Shown here: one piece after another, positions 36,019 through 45,410 of the stretch | How the letters are laid out: every line of letters begins with the position of its first letter | Numbering within the stretch: position 1 is the stretch's first letter | Assembly (NCBI GenBank): GCA_002381185.1 | Contig: DFOA01000028.1 | Span: 18,205 to 82,204 of the forward strand | DNA length: 64,000 bases | From: Firmicutes bacterium UBA3553 | Lineage (GTDB): Bacteria; Bacillota; Clostridia; Tissierellales; Sedimentibacteraceae | Direction of reading: 5' to 3' | The notes under the pieces: generated by a model | Database searches by the model: none | Told to the model about the DNA's origin: nothing | The model's input: the letters and a program-made list of their open reading frames with translations, nothing else | Program-made: the position numbers and the translations under genes

Positions 36019-37167
36019 CTAATAAATATAGTTTATAATTTTTATTGAAGATATGTTAATATCATCATCAAACATAATCAAATCCGCATCTTTTCCAATT
36101 TCTATACTTCCTTTATATTTATCAATTCCAATAGCCTTTGCAGGGCTCAGGCTTGCCATTCGTACTGCTTCATGGATTGGAACATTTAAATATTTAATCA
36201 TATTATAAACAGCTGTTCTTAAATTTAATGTGGATCCTGCCAGGCTACCGTCTTCTAAACGGGCTGCTCTTTCTTTTACTGTTACTTTCTGACCGCCCAG
36301 TTCGTATTCTCCGTCTTCTAAGCCTGCTGCTCTCATGGCATCCGATACAAGGATTATTTTATCCGGTCCTTTCATTTTTAAGGCAATTTGAACTGCGGCA
36401 TCGTGGAGATGAATTCTGTCATATATTATTTCGCAGAATACTCTTTCATCTGTTAATGAAGCTCCCACTATGCCGGGTTCTCTATGAGTGAAGTCTCTCA
36501 TACCGTTATAGAGGTGAGTTGCTACCGTTGCTCCATGTTTGATACCGCTTATTGCCTCATCATATGTTGCGTTGCTGTGGGCCATGGCTGTGGTTATGTT
36601 ATTTTTCTTTAAATAGGAGATAAGTTCTAACGCTCCCTCTTTTTCAGGTGCTATTGATACCATTTTTAATTTATCGCCGGATATATCTATTAATTTTTTT
36701 ATAAATAACATATCGGGATCTTTAATAAATTCTTCCGGTTGGGCTCCTTTTTTGCTTGCAGAAAAAAACGGTCCTTCCAAATGGACGCCGAGCAATTGCG
36801 ATGAGTTATCTTTATTTTTGTACTCTGCTATGTTTTTTACGGCATTTATCATACTTTCGTATGACTGGGTCAGTACAGTTCCCAGATATGATGTTACACC
36901 GTTTTGTAAATGATATTTTCCAATTTTGTCTATGGCTTCTTCTGTTGCATCCATGAAGTCATAGCCGGAATTGCCGTGGTTGTGGATGTCTATAAAACCC
37001 GGTGACAGGAATATGCCCTTGCCGTCTATTATTTGATCGGCAGATTCTGTCTTTAGGTTTTGTTCTAAATCTATGTTTGTGATTTTTCCTTCACTTATTA
37101 TTACTCCATAGCCGTACAATACTTCGTATGGAGTTATAAGTCTTATATTTTTAAATAGAGTGCTCAT
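36019..37167 (-). CDS. nagA: N-acetylglucosamine-6-phosphate deacetylase
   Basis: 382 residues. An amidohydrolase with FIDIHNHGNSGYDFMD, HLEGPFFS, AMAHSNATYDEA, GATVATHLYNGM, and LVSDAM with the catalytic Asp. It converts GlcNAc-6-P to GlcN-6-P in the cytoplasm, after MurQ makes GlcNAc-6-P from MurNAc-6-P. AGAAGG precedes the ATG. It is the last gene of the MurNAc operon and borders the accessory island. A fragment of a nagA copy lies at 30160-30275. Confidence 0.96.
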   Translation of the reverse strand: MSTLFKNIRLITPYEVLYGYGVIISEGKITNIDLEQNLKTESADQIIDGKGIFLSPGFIDIHNHGNSGYDFMDATEEAIDKIGKYHLQNGVTSYLGTVLTQSYESMINAVKNIAEYKNKDNSSQLLGVHLEGPFFSASKKGAQPEEFIKDPDMLFIKKLIDISGDKLKMVSIAPEKEGALELISYLKKNNITTAMAHSNATYDEAISGIKHGATVATHLYNGMRDFTHREPGIVGASLTDERVFCEIIYDRIHLHDAAVQIALKMKGPDKIILVSDAMRAAGLEDGEYELGGQKVTVKERAARLEDGSLAGSTLNLRTAVYNMIKYLNVPIHEAVRMASLSPAKAIGIDKYKGSIEIGKDADLIMFDDDINISSIKIINYIY

Positions 37168-37201
37168 TATTGGCCTTCTTGCATATTAAAATTTTCATAT
37201 A

Positions 37202-37942
37202 TTAAATATTACAAACGCACAGGTTTTTTGCCGCTTCTTTGTCTATTATTATAGTTATGTTGTTATGCAGCTGCAATATAGACGCAGGGAGCTGCGGAGT
37301 TATTTTACCCTTTATTGCATTAGCTATTACTTCTTCTTTTGATGCTCCTGATGCAATGAGGACTATTTTTTTAGCCGCCAGTATTGTTTTAATTCCCATG
37401 GTTATGGCTGTTTTGGGAACATCCTCCATACGGTCGAAGAATCTTGAGTTTGCTGCTATGGTATTATCCTGCAGTTTCACTTCATGTGTATACGGTTCAA
37501 AGTAATCTGCCGGCTCATTAAAGCCTATATGGCCGTTTTTTCCTATTCCAATAAACAGTATATCCATGGAGCCTGCAGCTTTTATTTTATTTTCATAGCT
37601 GCTGCATTCCTGCTTTATGTTATTTGTCATGCCATTTGGAATATTTATACTTTCCTGCTTAATATCTATATGTGAAAACAGATGTTCATTCATAAAATAG
37701 TAATAACTGTTTTTATTTGCTTTTTCTAATCCTATGTATTCATCAAGATTAAATGTTGTGATATCTTGGAATGATATATTGTTGTTATTAAATTCGTTCA
37801 CTATTATGCTGTACATACCGAGAGGTGTTCCGCCGGTTGGCAGTCCAATAACTGCATCCGTTTTAGATTTAACGGTATTTAATAAATATTGTGCTGCTAG
37901 TTCGCTTACTTCCCGGTAGTTGTTTTTTATTATTACTTCCAT
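37202..37942 (-). CDS. nagB: Glucosamine-6-phosphate deaminase
   Basis: 246 residues. It has GLPTGGTPLGMY, FNLDEYIGL with the catalytic Asp and Glu, GIGKNGHIGFNEP, and a KIVLIASG segment. It converts GlcN-6-P to fructose-6-P and ammonia, closing the amino-sugar route. ATG 37942 matches the family N-terminus, but AAGGA is 13 nt away; TTG 37948 is 7 nt from it and could be the true start. The frame is open further upstream, overlapping rpiR, which I treat as non-coding. Confidence 0.93.
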   Translation of the reverse strand: MEVIIKNNYREVSELAAQYLLNTVKSKTDAVIGLPTGGTPLGMYSIIVNEFNNNNISFQDITTFNLDEYIGLEKANKNSYYYFMNEHLFSHIDIKQESINIPNGMTNNIKQECSSYENKIKAAGSMDILFIGIGKNGHIGFNEPADYFEPYTHEVKLQDNTIAANSRFFDRMEDVPKTAITMGIKTILAAKKIVLIASGASKEEVIANAIKGKITPQLPASILQLHNNITIIIDKEAAKNLCVCNI

Positions 37943-37971
37943 TTTCAATTTCAATTCCTTTTTGATAATAG

Positions 37972-37990
37972 GGCAGGCACAAAGCCCGCC
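37972..37990 (-). other. Intercistronic RNA hairpin between rpiR and nagB
   Basis: GGCGGGC and GCCTGCC pair as a 7-bp GC-rich stem (one G-U) with a 5-nt loop on the minus strand. No T-run follows, so it looks like an mRNA-stability or processing hairpin rather than a terminator. Confidence 0.45.
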
Positions 37991-37997
37991 GTTATAG

Positions 37998-38855
37998 TTA
38001 CATTTGTTTAAATTCATTTATTGCATCTACTGTATTTTCAAGACAGTTTATGGTACTGTCATATTTAGATGTTGCATAGCACATAAACAAAACGTCTATT
38101 ATATAGAGCTGGGACATACGTGATGCTGTTGCGGCACTTCTAAATGGCGTCTCAATGCTTGAAGGTGTATAAAGATTATATTTTGATATTTTTCCTAATG
38201 ATGTCTTGCCGTACTTTGTTATGCCTATTGTATTTACGCCCTTTGAATTTGCCAGTTCAACAAGCTTGATAGTCTCACTTGTTTCACCTGATGAGGATAT
38301 ACCTATTACCACATCATTAGGCTTCATGTTTGCTATCATAGTTGCATTCAGATGAGTGTCCTCGATTGCATAACAGGGTTTATTCACACGTATGAATTTT
38401 TGCTGGGCATCTTTTGCTGCTATGAAGGATGCTCCCATGCCGTAAACTAAAATAGTGTCTGCTTTGTCAATTAAATCAACACAGCTTTTGATTGTCTCTT
38501 CATTTAAAAACTGCAGCGTTTCGTCTATTGATTTTATTGCATTGTTCCTTAGGCTTTGGGTAATTGATTTTATGGTATCATCTTTTTTGATATCTGAATA
38601 GGATGCGTCATGTGATGAATTCAGATCTCCCAAAATCCTCATTTTCAATTCCTGATAGCCGCTTATTTCCAGAGACTTGCACAGCCGTATGACTGCCGAG
38701 CTGCTGGTGTCGCTTGCTTCTCCCAGTTCTGACGCTGTCATTGTAACAATCTGACTAGGGTTGTTTAAAATGAAAATTGCTGTTTTCTTTTCTGATTCCG
38801 GCAAATCATTCATAACATTTTTAATCATTGCCAGACCACCTGATTTTATTGACAT
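37998..38855 (-). CDS. RpiR/MurR-family transcriptional regulator
   Basis: 285 residues. The N-terminal helix-turn-helix (about 1-75; TASELGEASDTSSSAVIRLCKSL) precedes a SIS sugar-phosphate domain (about 115-245; VYGMGASFIAAKDAQ, GISSSGETSETI). MurR-type members sense MurNAc-6-P. It sits between murQ and nagB, so it probably controls this operon through the inverted repeat at 47676-47723. GGAGGACACC precedes the ATG. Its C-terminal 40 residues are duplicated in the remnant at 30265-30360. Confidence 0.92.
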   Translation of the reverse strand: MSIKSGGLAMIKNVMNDLPESEKKTAIFILNNPSQIVTMTASELGEASDTSSSAVIRLCKSLEISGYQELKMRILGDLNSSHDASYSDIKKDDTIKSITQSLRNNAIKSIDETLQFLNEETIKSCVDLIDKADTILVYGMGASFIAAKDAQQKFIRVNKPCYAIEDTHLNATMIANMKPNDVVIGISSSGETSETIKLVELANSKGVNTIGITKYGKTSLGKISKYNLYTPSSIETPFRSAATASRMSQLYIIDVLFMCYATSKYDSTINCLENTVDAINEFKQM

Positions 38856-38872
38856 GGTGTCCTCCGGTACGG

Positions 38873-39781
38873 TTATTTTGCAGCTTCAAGTGCTTTTCTT
38901 ATATATCCTTTGTTTTCGTCCAATATTCTTTTTGCATCTTCCATATTCAAATCGGAAATTTTCATAAAAATCGCAAGCTTGCAGTTATAGTTTGTTTCCT
39001 TCAATACAGCTTTTGCTTCTTCTGCGGAAATTCCTGTCGCTTCCATAACTATGTTTTTGCATCGATCTACAAGCTTATCATTTGAAGCCTTTACATCAAC
39101 CATTAAATTTTCGTAGACTTTTCCGTACTTAATCATTACCCCGGTTGATATCATGTTAAGCACCAATTTTTGAGAAGTTCCGGCCTTCATGCGTGTAGAG
39201 CCTGTTACCGCTTCCGGTCCTGTCACGGGGCAGATGGAAATGTCTGCAATATGATTAAGCTCAGAGTCCGGGTTATTGCTGATTCCTGCCGCTATGGAAC
39301 CAATACTTTGTGCATATCGCACTGCACCCAGCACGTAGGGTGTCCTGCCGCTTGCTGCTATTCCCACCAGTACATCCTTTCGATTAAAATTAATATTTTT
39401 CAGGTCATTTACTCCCAGCTCCGGGTCGTCTTCCGCACCTTCTATTGATTTCACTATTGCTTTTTCTCCGCCTGCTATGAATGCCTGTACCAGTTCCGGG
39501 TCTGTGCCGTAGGTTGGAGGGCATTCAGATGCATCTAATATTCCTATTCTTCCGCTGGTTCCGGCACCAATGTATATCAGCCTTCCGCCTTTTTGCAGCT
39601 TTTCTACGATTATATCAACTGCGCTGGCAATATTAACTATTTCTTTTTCTACCGCCAGTGCAACTTTTTTATCTTCATCATTTATCATTTGAAGCATTTC
39701 TATGGTTGAAACGCTGTCTATGTCCATTGTTGACGGGTTTCTGTGTTCTGTTAATAATTGTCGTGTATTAATTTTTTTCAC
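38873..39781 (-). CDS. murQ: N-acetylmuramic acid 6-phosphate etherase
   Basis: 302 residues. SIS-fold etherase with AGTSGRIGILDASECPPTYG (Glu of the active site), GIAASGRTPYVLGA and GSTRMKAGTSQKLVLN. It removes lactate from MurNAc-6-P to give GlcNAc-6-P. The start is awkward. GTG 39781 has no spaced ribosome site, while AGAGGTG lies 6 nt ahead of an ATT codon three codons later (39772). I keep GTG. It is separated from the transporter genes by 204 bp with a strong hairpin. Confidence 0.95.
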   Translation of the reverse strand: MKKINTRQLLTEHRNPSTMDIDSVSTIEMLQMINDEDKKVALAVEKEIVNIASAVDIIVEKLQKGGRLIYIGAGTSGRIGILDASECPPTYGTDPELVQAFIAGGEKAIVKSIEGAEDDPELGVNDLKNINFNRKDVLVGIAASGRTPYVLGAVRYAQSIGSIAAGISNNPDSELNHIADISICPVTGPEAVTGSTRMKAGTSQKLVLNMISTGVMIKYGKVYENLMVDVKASNDKLVDRCKNIVMEATGISAEEAKAVLKETNYNCKLAIFMKISDLNMEDAKRILDENKGYIRKALEAAK

Positions 39782-39892
39782 CTCTTATTTAATAGGGTCT
39801 ATCCTTAATGAGTTGGTTAATGCAGAAAGGTACGAAACTCTGCTGCATTCATTTTGATGATATTCTTCTCTTCGCTTATTACAGATGTTATT

Positions 39893-39934
39893 TGTCACTA
39901 CCTCAGAACAGCATAAGCTGTTCTGCAAGTGACA
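39893..39934. other. Strong two-tier hairpin between transporter ATPase gene and murQ
   Basis: Inner arms CAGAACAGC and GCTGTTCTG (9 bp, 4-nt loop) are enclosed by outer arms TGTCACT and AGTGACA. No T-run follows on either strand. It lies just upstream of the ATPase gene on the minus strand, between murQ and dppF-like in a long operon, so mRNA processing or differential stability is likely. Confidence 0.55.
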
Positions 39935-39985
39935 CAATAAATATAATATAAAGGAACAAAGGGGGAATTGTTCCGATATAGCAAT

Positions 39986-40951
39986 CTAATATAGATGACA
40001 TGCAGCCTGATGCATGTCTCCCATGTTTTTAAGAACTGGTCTTTTTTCTTTGCATACATCCATTGCATTGCTGCATCTTGCATACAGGGCACATCCTTCG
40101 GGAGGATTGACAGGGCTCGGTACGTCACCCTTAAGTATTATTCTGTTTTTCTTATTAAGCGGGTCCTTTGAAGGCACAGCAGACAACAACGCCTGTGTGT
40201 ACGGATGCATTGGGTTTTCGAATATCTCTTCGGTTAATCCTGTTTCAACTATTCTGCCCAGGTACATAACCGCAACGGAATTGCTTATATGTCTCACAAC
40301 GTTTAAATCGTGTGATATGAATATATATGTCAGTTTTAAATCCTTTTGCAGCTCTATGAGCAGGTTTAAAATCTGTGACTGTATGGAAACATCCAGAGCT
40401 GAAACAGGTTCATCCGCCACAACAAATTTAGGCTTGCTTATTATGGCTCTTGCAATGCTTATTCTCTGTCTTTGGCCGCCGCTGAACTGGTGAGGATATC
40501 TTTCGAGCTGGTCCTTTGAAATGCCTACCTTGTCTGCTATCCAGAACACCTGGTCATCCAATTCTCCCTGTGCCATTTTGAAATGTGTTTTCAAAGGCTC
40601 CTCCAGCAGCTTTTTAACTGTCATACGAGGGTTTAACGAGCTGTATGGGTTTTGGAATATAAGCTGCATGTCTTTCCTCTTTTTTCTCATTTCTTCTCCG
40701 GAAAGCTTGAGAACATCCTGGCCGCCAAATGTCACCCTGCCTGCTGTGGGCTCTATGATTCTTAATATGCTTCTGCCGGTGGTTGACTTGCCGCAGCCTG
40801 ATTCTCCCACAAGGGCGAAGGTCTCCTGTTCATTGACTCTGAAGCTTATATCGTCAACTGCATGGACATATCCTGCTGTCTTTTTGAAAACTCCTTCTTT
40901 TACAGGGAAATATGTTTTTAAATTTTCTACTTCTAATAGTACCTTGCTCAT
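39986..40951 (-). CDS. Peptide ABC transporter ATPase (OppF/DppF type)
   Basis: 321 residues. Walker A GESGCGKST, FQNPYSSLNPRMTV, FSGGQRQRI signature and VADEPVSALDVS. The C-terminal oligopeptide-transporter domain carries four Cys (GCALYARCS, DVCKEK, AACHLY) of the kind that bind a [4Fe-4S] cluster in DppD/F proteins. It overlaps the partner ATPase gene by 4 bp. It energises import with the DppD-like partner; muropeptides are the likely cargo given the operon. Confidence 0.93.
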   Translation of the reverse strand: MSKVLLEVENLKTYFPVKEGVFKKTAGYVHAVDDISFRVNEQETFALVGESGCGKSTTGRSILRIIEPTAGRVTFGGQDVLKLSGEEMRKKRKDMQLIFQNPYSSLNPRMTVKKLLEEPLKTHFKMAQGELDDQVFWIADKVGISKDQLERYPHQFSGGQRQRISIARAIISKPKFVVADEPVSALDVSIQSQILNLLIELQKDLKLTYIFISHDLNVVRHISNSVAVMYLGRIVETGLTEEIFENPMHPYTQALLSAVPSKDPLNKKNRIILKGDVPSPVNPPEGCALYARCSNAMDVCKEKRPVLKNMGDMHQAACHLY

Positions 40952-41937
40952 TTTTTATCACCACTTTCACTGTAAAGCCAGCATCTGCACTTGTGTCCCT
41001 TTTCTATTTCCAGAAGCTCAGGAGCTTTTTGCCTGCATATTTCCTTAGCCATACCGCATCTTTCTTCAAATCTGCAGCCTGTTGGAATATGACCTCCTGC
41101 CGGCACCATGCCGGGTATTGTATATAGCGTCTTTCCTTTATCCCCAAGGGAAGTAACAGCTTTTAAAAGGCCTGTAGTGTACGGATGTGCCGTATCATGA
41201 AATAATCTTACAACATCTGTTTCTTCAACTATCTGCCCGGCATAAAACACCGCAACCTTTTCACATGTTTCTGCTATGACTCCCAAGTCGTGGGTAATCA
41301 TGATTATTGATGTATCAAAGGATTCCTTCAATTCATTCATCAAGTCCAGTATCTGGGCCTGAATCGTAACATCCAGAGCTGTCGTAGGTTCATCTGCTAT
41401 GAGAAGCTTAGGCTTGCATATAAGTGCTATGGCAATCATAATTCGCTGTAGCATACCTCCTGATAGCTGGTGAGGATATTCCGTCAATATTTGCTCTGCT
41501 CTCGGTATACCTGCCTTTTTAAGCATTTCCAGAGCCATATCACGCATTTCTTTTCTGTTTAGTCTTGTATGAAATTTTAATGTTTCAATTATTTGCTGTT
41601 CTATAGTAAAGATTGGATCCAATGCTGTCATTGGCTCTTGAAATATCATTGATATTTCTTTCCCTCTTAATTTTCTCATTTCTTTTTTAAGCGATAATAA
41701 ATCCACCTTGCCCGATTCTGAATCAAAAAATATTTCTCCTCCGCTGTTTTTCAGAGGATATGATAAAAGCTGCATTATGGACATTGCCGTGATGCTTTTG
41801 CCGCAGCCTGATTCTCCCACAATTCCGTAGCTTTGTTTCTTGCCAACATCAAAGCTTACATTGTCCACCAGCTTTTTTGTACTGTTTTTAGTCATTAAAT
41901 CTATACTTAAGTTTCTTACTTCCAATATGTTTTCCAT
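40948..41937 (-). CDS. Peptide ABC transporter ATPase (OppD/DppD type)
   Basis: 329 residues. Walker A GESGCGKS, IFQEPMTALDPIFT, LSGGMLQR signature and IADEPTTALDVT, with the C-terminal Cys-rich domain (GCRFEERCGMAKEIC). Of two in-frame ATGs, 41937 has GGAG 6 nt upstream, while 41943 abuts it, so I use 41937. Partner of the DppF-like protein in the muropeptide-type importer. Confidence 0.93.
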   Translation of the reverse strand: MENILEVRNLSIDLMTKNSTKKLVDNVSFDVGKKQSYGIVGESGCGKSITAMSIMQLLSYPLKNSGGEIFFDSESGKVDLLSLKKEMRKLRGKEISMIFQEPMTALDPIFTIEQQIIETLKFHTRLNRKEMRDMALEMLKKAGIPRAEQILTEYPHQLSGGMLQRIMIAIALICKPKLLIADEPTTALDVTIQAQILDLMNELKESFDTSIIMITHDLGVIAETCEKVAVFYAGQIVEETDVVRLFHDTAHPYTTGLLKAVTSLGDKGKTLYTIPGMVPAGGHIPTGCRFEERCGMAKEICRQKAPELLEIEKGHKCRCWLYSESGDKK

Positions 41938-41946
41938 GGTCATCTC

Positions 41947-42786
41947 CTACAACTTTAATTTAGGGTCAAGCACGTCTCTTAAACTGTCTCCCAATATGTT
42001 GAAGGACAATATGGTGCAAATTATAAATATCGCAGGGAACACTGCAAGCCATGGAGCTATTTCCATATATTTTCTGCTTTCATTTAACATTGAGCCCCAG
42101 GACGGATCCGGCGGCTGAATTCCTAATCCTAAAAAGCTCATGGAAGCTTCAGTCAATATTGCACCTGACAGGGCCAATGTGATTTGAACCGTAAATGGTG
42201 CCAATATGTTAGGAATTATATGTTTTAGTATAATTGTGAAAGTCTTTAATCCTATGCTTCTCGCGCTTGTTATATACTCCATTGATTTGACCGAAATAAC
42301 AGATGCTCTTACTGTCCTTGTGAATACAGGCGTATTTACAATTCCTATGGCAATCATTGTGTTGGTAATGTTTGGTCCCAGTGCAGATACAATGAACAGT
42401 GCAAGAAGTATTGACGGGAAAGCAAACAATATGTCCATAAATCGCATTATGAAATTGTCAACCCTTCCTTCAAAGTATCCTGAGGCAACTCCGAATATAA
42501 GGCCGAATGTTGCGGCAATACCCACAGATATGATTCCTACTTTGAGTGAAACCCTGGCTCCGTATATTATTCGGCTGAACACATCTCTGCCGAAGTTGTC
42601 GGTTCCGAACAGATATTGGCTGCTTGGTCCGTCCAGCTTGTCCTGAGTGAACATCTCAGTTATATCATGAGTTGCTATATAAGGCGCAAGCAAGCTTAAT
42701 ATAATAATCAGCAGCACACCCAGCAGGCCGATTCTTCCCATGGGGTCCCTGAACAGTTCTTTTAATATTCCTATTATTGATTTCAT
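41947..42786 (-). CDS. Peptide ABC transporter permease (OppC/DppC type)
   Basis: 279 residues with an N-terminal OppC segment, about six helices, LFGTDNFGRDVFSRIIYGARVSL and the EAA loop region YITSARSIGLKTFTIILKHIIPN. It forms half of the membrane channel and lies 10 bp after the DppB-like gene. Confidence 0.94.
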   Translation of the reverse strand: MKSIIGILKELFRDPMGRIGLLGVLLIIILSLLAPYIATHDITEMFTQDKLDGPSSQYLFGTDNFGRDVFSRIIYGARVSLKVGIISVGIAATFGLIFGVASGYFEGRVDNFIMRFMDILFAFPSILLALFIVSALGPNITNTMIAIGIVNTPVFTRTVRASVISVKSMEYITSARSIGLKTFTIILKHIIPNILAPFTVQITLALSGAILTEASMSFLGLGIQPPDPSWGSMLNESRKYMEIAPWLAVFPAIFIICTILSFNILGDSLRDVLDPKLKL

Positions 42787-42796
42787 TTGCCACCGC

Positions 42797-43741
42797 CTAC
42801 TTGTATGATATACGAGGATCTACATATGTGTAGAGTATATCAACTATTAAGTTAACCATTACATAAACAAATGCAATGAACAATACACATCCCTGCACAA
42901 CCGGGTAATCCCTTTGATTAATAGCAGTAAGTGTCATCAGCCCTAAGCCCGGTATGGAAAATATCTGTTCTGCCACAACAGCTCCGCCTAACAGCGAACC
43001 GATTTGCATACCTATCAATGTTATGATGGGTATCAGTCCGTTTCTTAATGCATGTTGGAAAATTACCACCTTTTCTGAAGCTCCCTTGGCTCTCACAGTC
43101 TTGATAAAATCCTGTCTCAGCACCTCAAGCACTGATGAACGGGTCATTCTCATTACTGAACCTGACATGCTTGTACCAAGGATAATGGCAGGAAGAATCA
43201 TTATCTCCATATTTACTGATGCATTATCAAAAAATCCCACATAACCCACCGGCGGATAATATTTAAATACCAGTGATAAAAGTAATACCAGCAGAGTGGC
43301 TGATGCAAAACTGGGAACTGATACGCCCAGCAAAGCCATAACTCTCACAATACCGTCAATCCATGTATTTCTTTTTAATGCCGACAATATTCCCAGAGGT
43401 ATTCCTATAAGGCAGGATATTACAGCTGCCATGGCTGTGAGTTGTGCAGTTATTTTAAAGCGGTCCATTATTTCGGGGAATATCTCATGGTCCGTCCTGA
43501 AGGACCTCCCGAAGTCTCCTTTCAGTACTTTTGAAATCCAGTCCCAATACTGCTTGTACAGCGGCTGATCCAGCCCGAATTTCTTTTCAAGCTGTGCTCT
43601 CAGCTCAGGATTTTCTTCTATTCCCAAAAGTCCTGATATAACGTCACCGGGTATTAACTGTAAAACCAGGAAAATACACAGGCTTATTCCTATTAAAACA
43701 GGAATCAGTGCCAGCAATCTTCTAATTATATATGACCTCAT
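42797..43741 (-). CDS. Peptide ABC transporter permease (OppB/DppB type)
   Basis: 314 residues with six helices. It starts YIIRRLLALIPVLIGIS and has the conserved FGLDQPLYKQYWDW and the EAA-type loop FIKTVRAKGASEKVVIFQHALRN. ATG 43741 follows AAGGAAG; 12 further upstream codons are rejected. A strong hairpin separates it from the binding-protein gene, a common way to make more binding protein than permease. Confidence 0.94.
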   Translation of the reverse strand: MRSYIIRRLLALIPVLIGISLCIFLVLQLIPGDVISGLLGIEENPELRAQLEKKFGLDQPLYKQYWDWISKVLKGDFGRSFRTDHEIFPEIMDRFKITAQLTAMAAVISCLIGIPLGILSALKRNTWIDGIVRVMALLGVSVPSFASATLLVLLLSLVFKYYPPVGYVGFFDNASVNMEIMILPAIILGTSMSGSVMRMTRSSVLEVLRQDFIKTVRAKGASEKVVIFQHALRNGLIPIITLIGMQIGSLLGGAVVAEQIFSIPGLGLMTLTAINQRDYPVVQGCVLFIAFVYVMVNLIVDILYTYVDPRISYK

Positions 43742-43765
43742 TTCATCACTTCCTTGAATAATAAA

Positions 43766-43813
43766 GAGGAATATCAACAGCTGACTGCTGTCAGCTATTG
43801 ATAACCTTCCTCT
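43766..43813 (-). other. Hairpin between binding-protein and permease genes (attenuator/stabiliser)
   Basis: On the minus strand AGAGGAA, ATCAA, AGCTGAC and their complements form a long, slightly bulged stem with a 4-nt loop, followed by TTTATTATT. It could act as a partial terminator that favours the upstream binding-protein message. Confidence 0.6.
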
Positions 43814-43822
43814 TAAATCAAA

Positions 43823-45391
43823 TTATTTTATTACTACGTTGTTGAAGTTTTCAATATCAAATGTTGTGGGAACAAATCCAAGAACATTTTTTCTTGCGAA
43901 ATAGTATTCCATCGGTGATGCTATGAACAGGTTAGGAACATCGTTAACTATAAGCTTCTGAGCTTCCTTGTATATTGCTTCTCTTTCAGCTTCATCAACT
44001 GTAACCTTTCCTTGATTGCACAATTCATCTACTTCAGGATTTGAGTATCCCCAAACATTTGCTGAGCCTGTTGATGAGAAGAAGAAAGCTACTGCTCTGT
44101 TAGGGTCAGTTCCTGCACCGTTTCTGCCTACCATCATTTCATGAGTTCTGTTTTTCCATGCATCTACATACTGACCTGACTCAAGGTTTTGTATAGTTGC
44201 TTTTATTCCTATCTGCTCTAATTGTTTTTGTAAAACTTCACCTGTTGCATTGATATCATCCAGCAAGCCAACGGCGATTGTTGTTTCAAAGCCATCTGCA
44301 TAACCTGCTTCTGCCATTAACTGTTTAGCTTTTTCAATATTTTGCTGATATAATTCTTCTGCCTGGAAATCTATTGCCCATCTTCCCATTGCTTCCGGAA
44401 CAAAGCCTGTTACCTTTGCGTTTCCGTCATATACAAGGTCAATTATTTCCTGTCTGTTGATTGCAAGACTTATGGCTTGTCTCACTCTTACATCTTTGAA
44501 TTTATCCAGATCCAGGTTGAATCCAACGTAGCTGTAATCATTTGATTGATATTCCAATATGTTGATATCCGCATTTCCTTCAACCAGCGGAATGCTTGAT
44601 GCAGGAAGTTTTATAACATCAACGCTTCCGGTACGCAGTGCTGCAACTCTTGCTGATTCGTCAGTCATTACATAGTATTCTATGGCATCCAGTCTTGGTT
44701 CACCCTCAACAAAATAGTCAGGATTCTTTTCTAATATTACCTTGTTGTCAGGTATCCATTCTTTCAGCATGAAAGGACCTGTTCCGCATGCTTTCTGCAT
44801 AAGATTGCCGTTTTCTTCAACAACTTCTTTTGGAACTATTGCTCCGTAAAGGCTTGTTAAGTTTGTCATGAAAGGTGCAAATGGTTCTTTCAGTGTGAAT
44901 TTAACTGTGTAAGTATCTACAACTTCTATAGAATCTATGCTATCATAATATGATTTGCCTATAGCAGCAGTATCTGGGTTTAAGACTCTTTCGAAGCTGT
45001 ATTTGACATCTTCTGCGGTCATTTCTCTTCCGTTGTGGAATTTAACACCTTCTCTTAATTTAAATATGTAAGTTAAATCATCAGGCTGTTCCCATGATTC
45101 GGCAAGTGAAGGTATGAAATTCATTTCTGTATCCACATCTATCAGAGTATCGTAGATTTGTCTGAATATTCTGATTGATGATGTTGAAGATACTGTGTGT
45201 GGATCTAAGCCCACAGGTTCTGCATCAGTTCCGTATTTTAAAACTTGAGCGGGAGCCGCTGCCGGTGTTTCTGATGACTGTCCCGGCTGTTCGCCTGATG
45301 ACGGCTTTTCCTGATTTCCGCCGCATGCTGTTAAGGCAAATGCCATCACAATCATCAACGAAATTAGTGACAATATTTTTTTTGCTTTCAT
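43823..45391 (-). CDS. Family 5 peptide/muropeptide-binding lipoprotein
   Basis: 522 residues. The signal peptide ends in a lipobox (FALTACGG, Cys near residue 22). A Ser/Pro/Glu-rich linker precedes the SBP_bac_5 domain: SLAESWEQPDDLTYIFKLR, VKFHNGREMTAEDVKYSFER, KACGTGPFMLKEW and DVRVRQAISLAINRQEII. ATG 45391 follows GAGAGGA. Most relatives bind oligopeptides; its place between a wall-acting hydrolase gene and murQ suggests muropeptides or MurNAc-peptides. The ligand is inferred. Confidence 0.92.
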   Translation of the reverse strand: MKAKKILSLISLMIVMAFALTACGGNQEKPSSGEQPGQSSETPAAAPAQVLKYGTDAEPVGLDPHTVSSTSSIRIFRQIYDTLIDVDTEMNFIPSLAESWEQPDDLTYIFKLREGVKFHNGREMTAEDVKYSFERVLNPDTAAIGKSYYDSIDSIEVVDTYTVKFTLKEPFAPFMTNLTSLYGAIVPKEVVEENGNLMQKACGTGPFMLKEWIPDNKVILEKNPDYFVEGEPRLDAIEYYVMTDESARVAALRTGSVDVIKLPASSIPLVEGNADINILEYQSNDYSYVGFNLDLDKFKDVRVRQAISLAINRQEIIDLVYDGNAKVTGFVPEAMGRWAIDFQAEELYQQNIEKAKQLMAEAGYADGFETTIAVGLLDDINATGEVLQKQLEQIGIKATIQNLESGQYVDAWKNRTHEMMVGRNGAGTDPNRAVAFFFSSTGSANVWGYSNPEVDELCNQGKVTVDEAEREAIYKEAQKLIVNDVPNLFIASPMEYYFARKNVLGFVPTTFDIENFNNVVIK

Positions 45392-45410
45392 TTTTATTCC
45401 TCTCTTTTTA

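Noticed and set aside
37943..38017. Longer NagB N-terminus starting inside rpiR
   Set aside because: The extra residues (Cys-rich, CNYNGGLCACP) overlap an RNA hairpin and the rpiR end and do not resemble the family.
39898..40128. 76-codon minus-strand frame after the DppF-like gene
   Set aside because: It overlaps the end of the ATPase gene in another frame, has no ribosome site and no recognisable motif.
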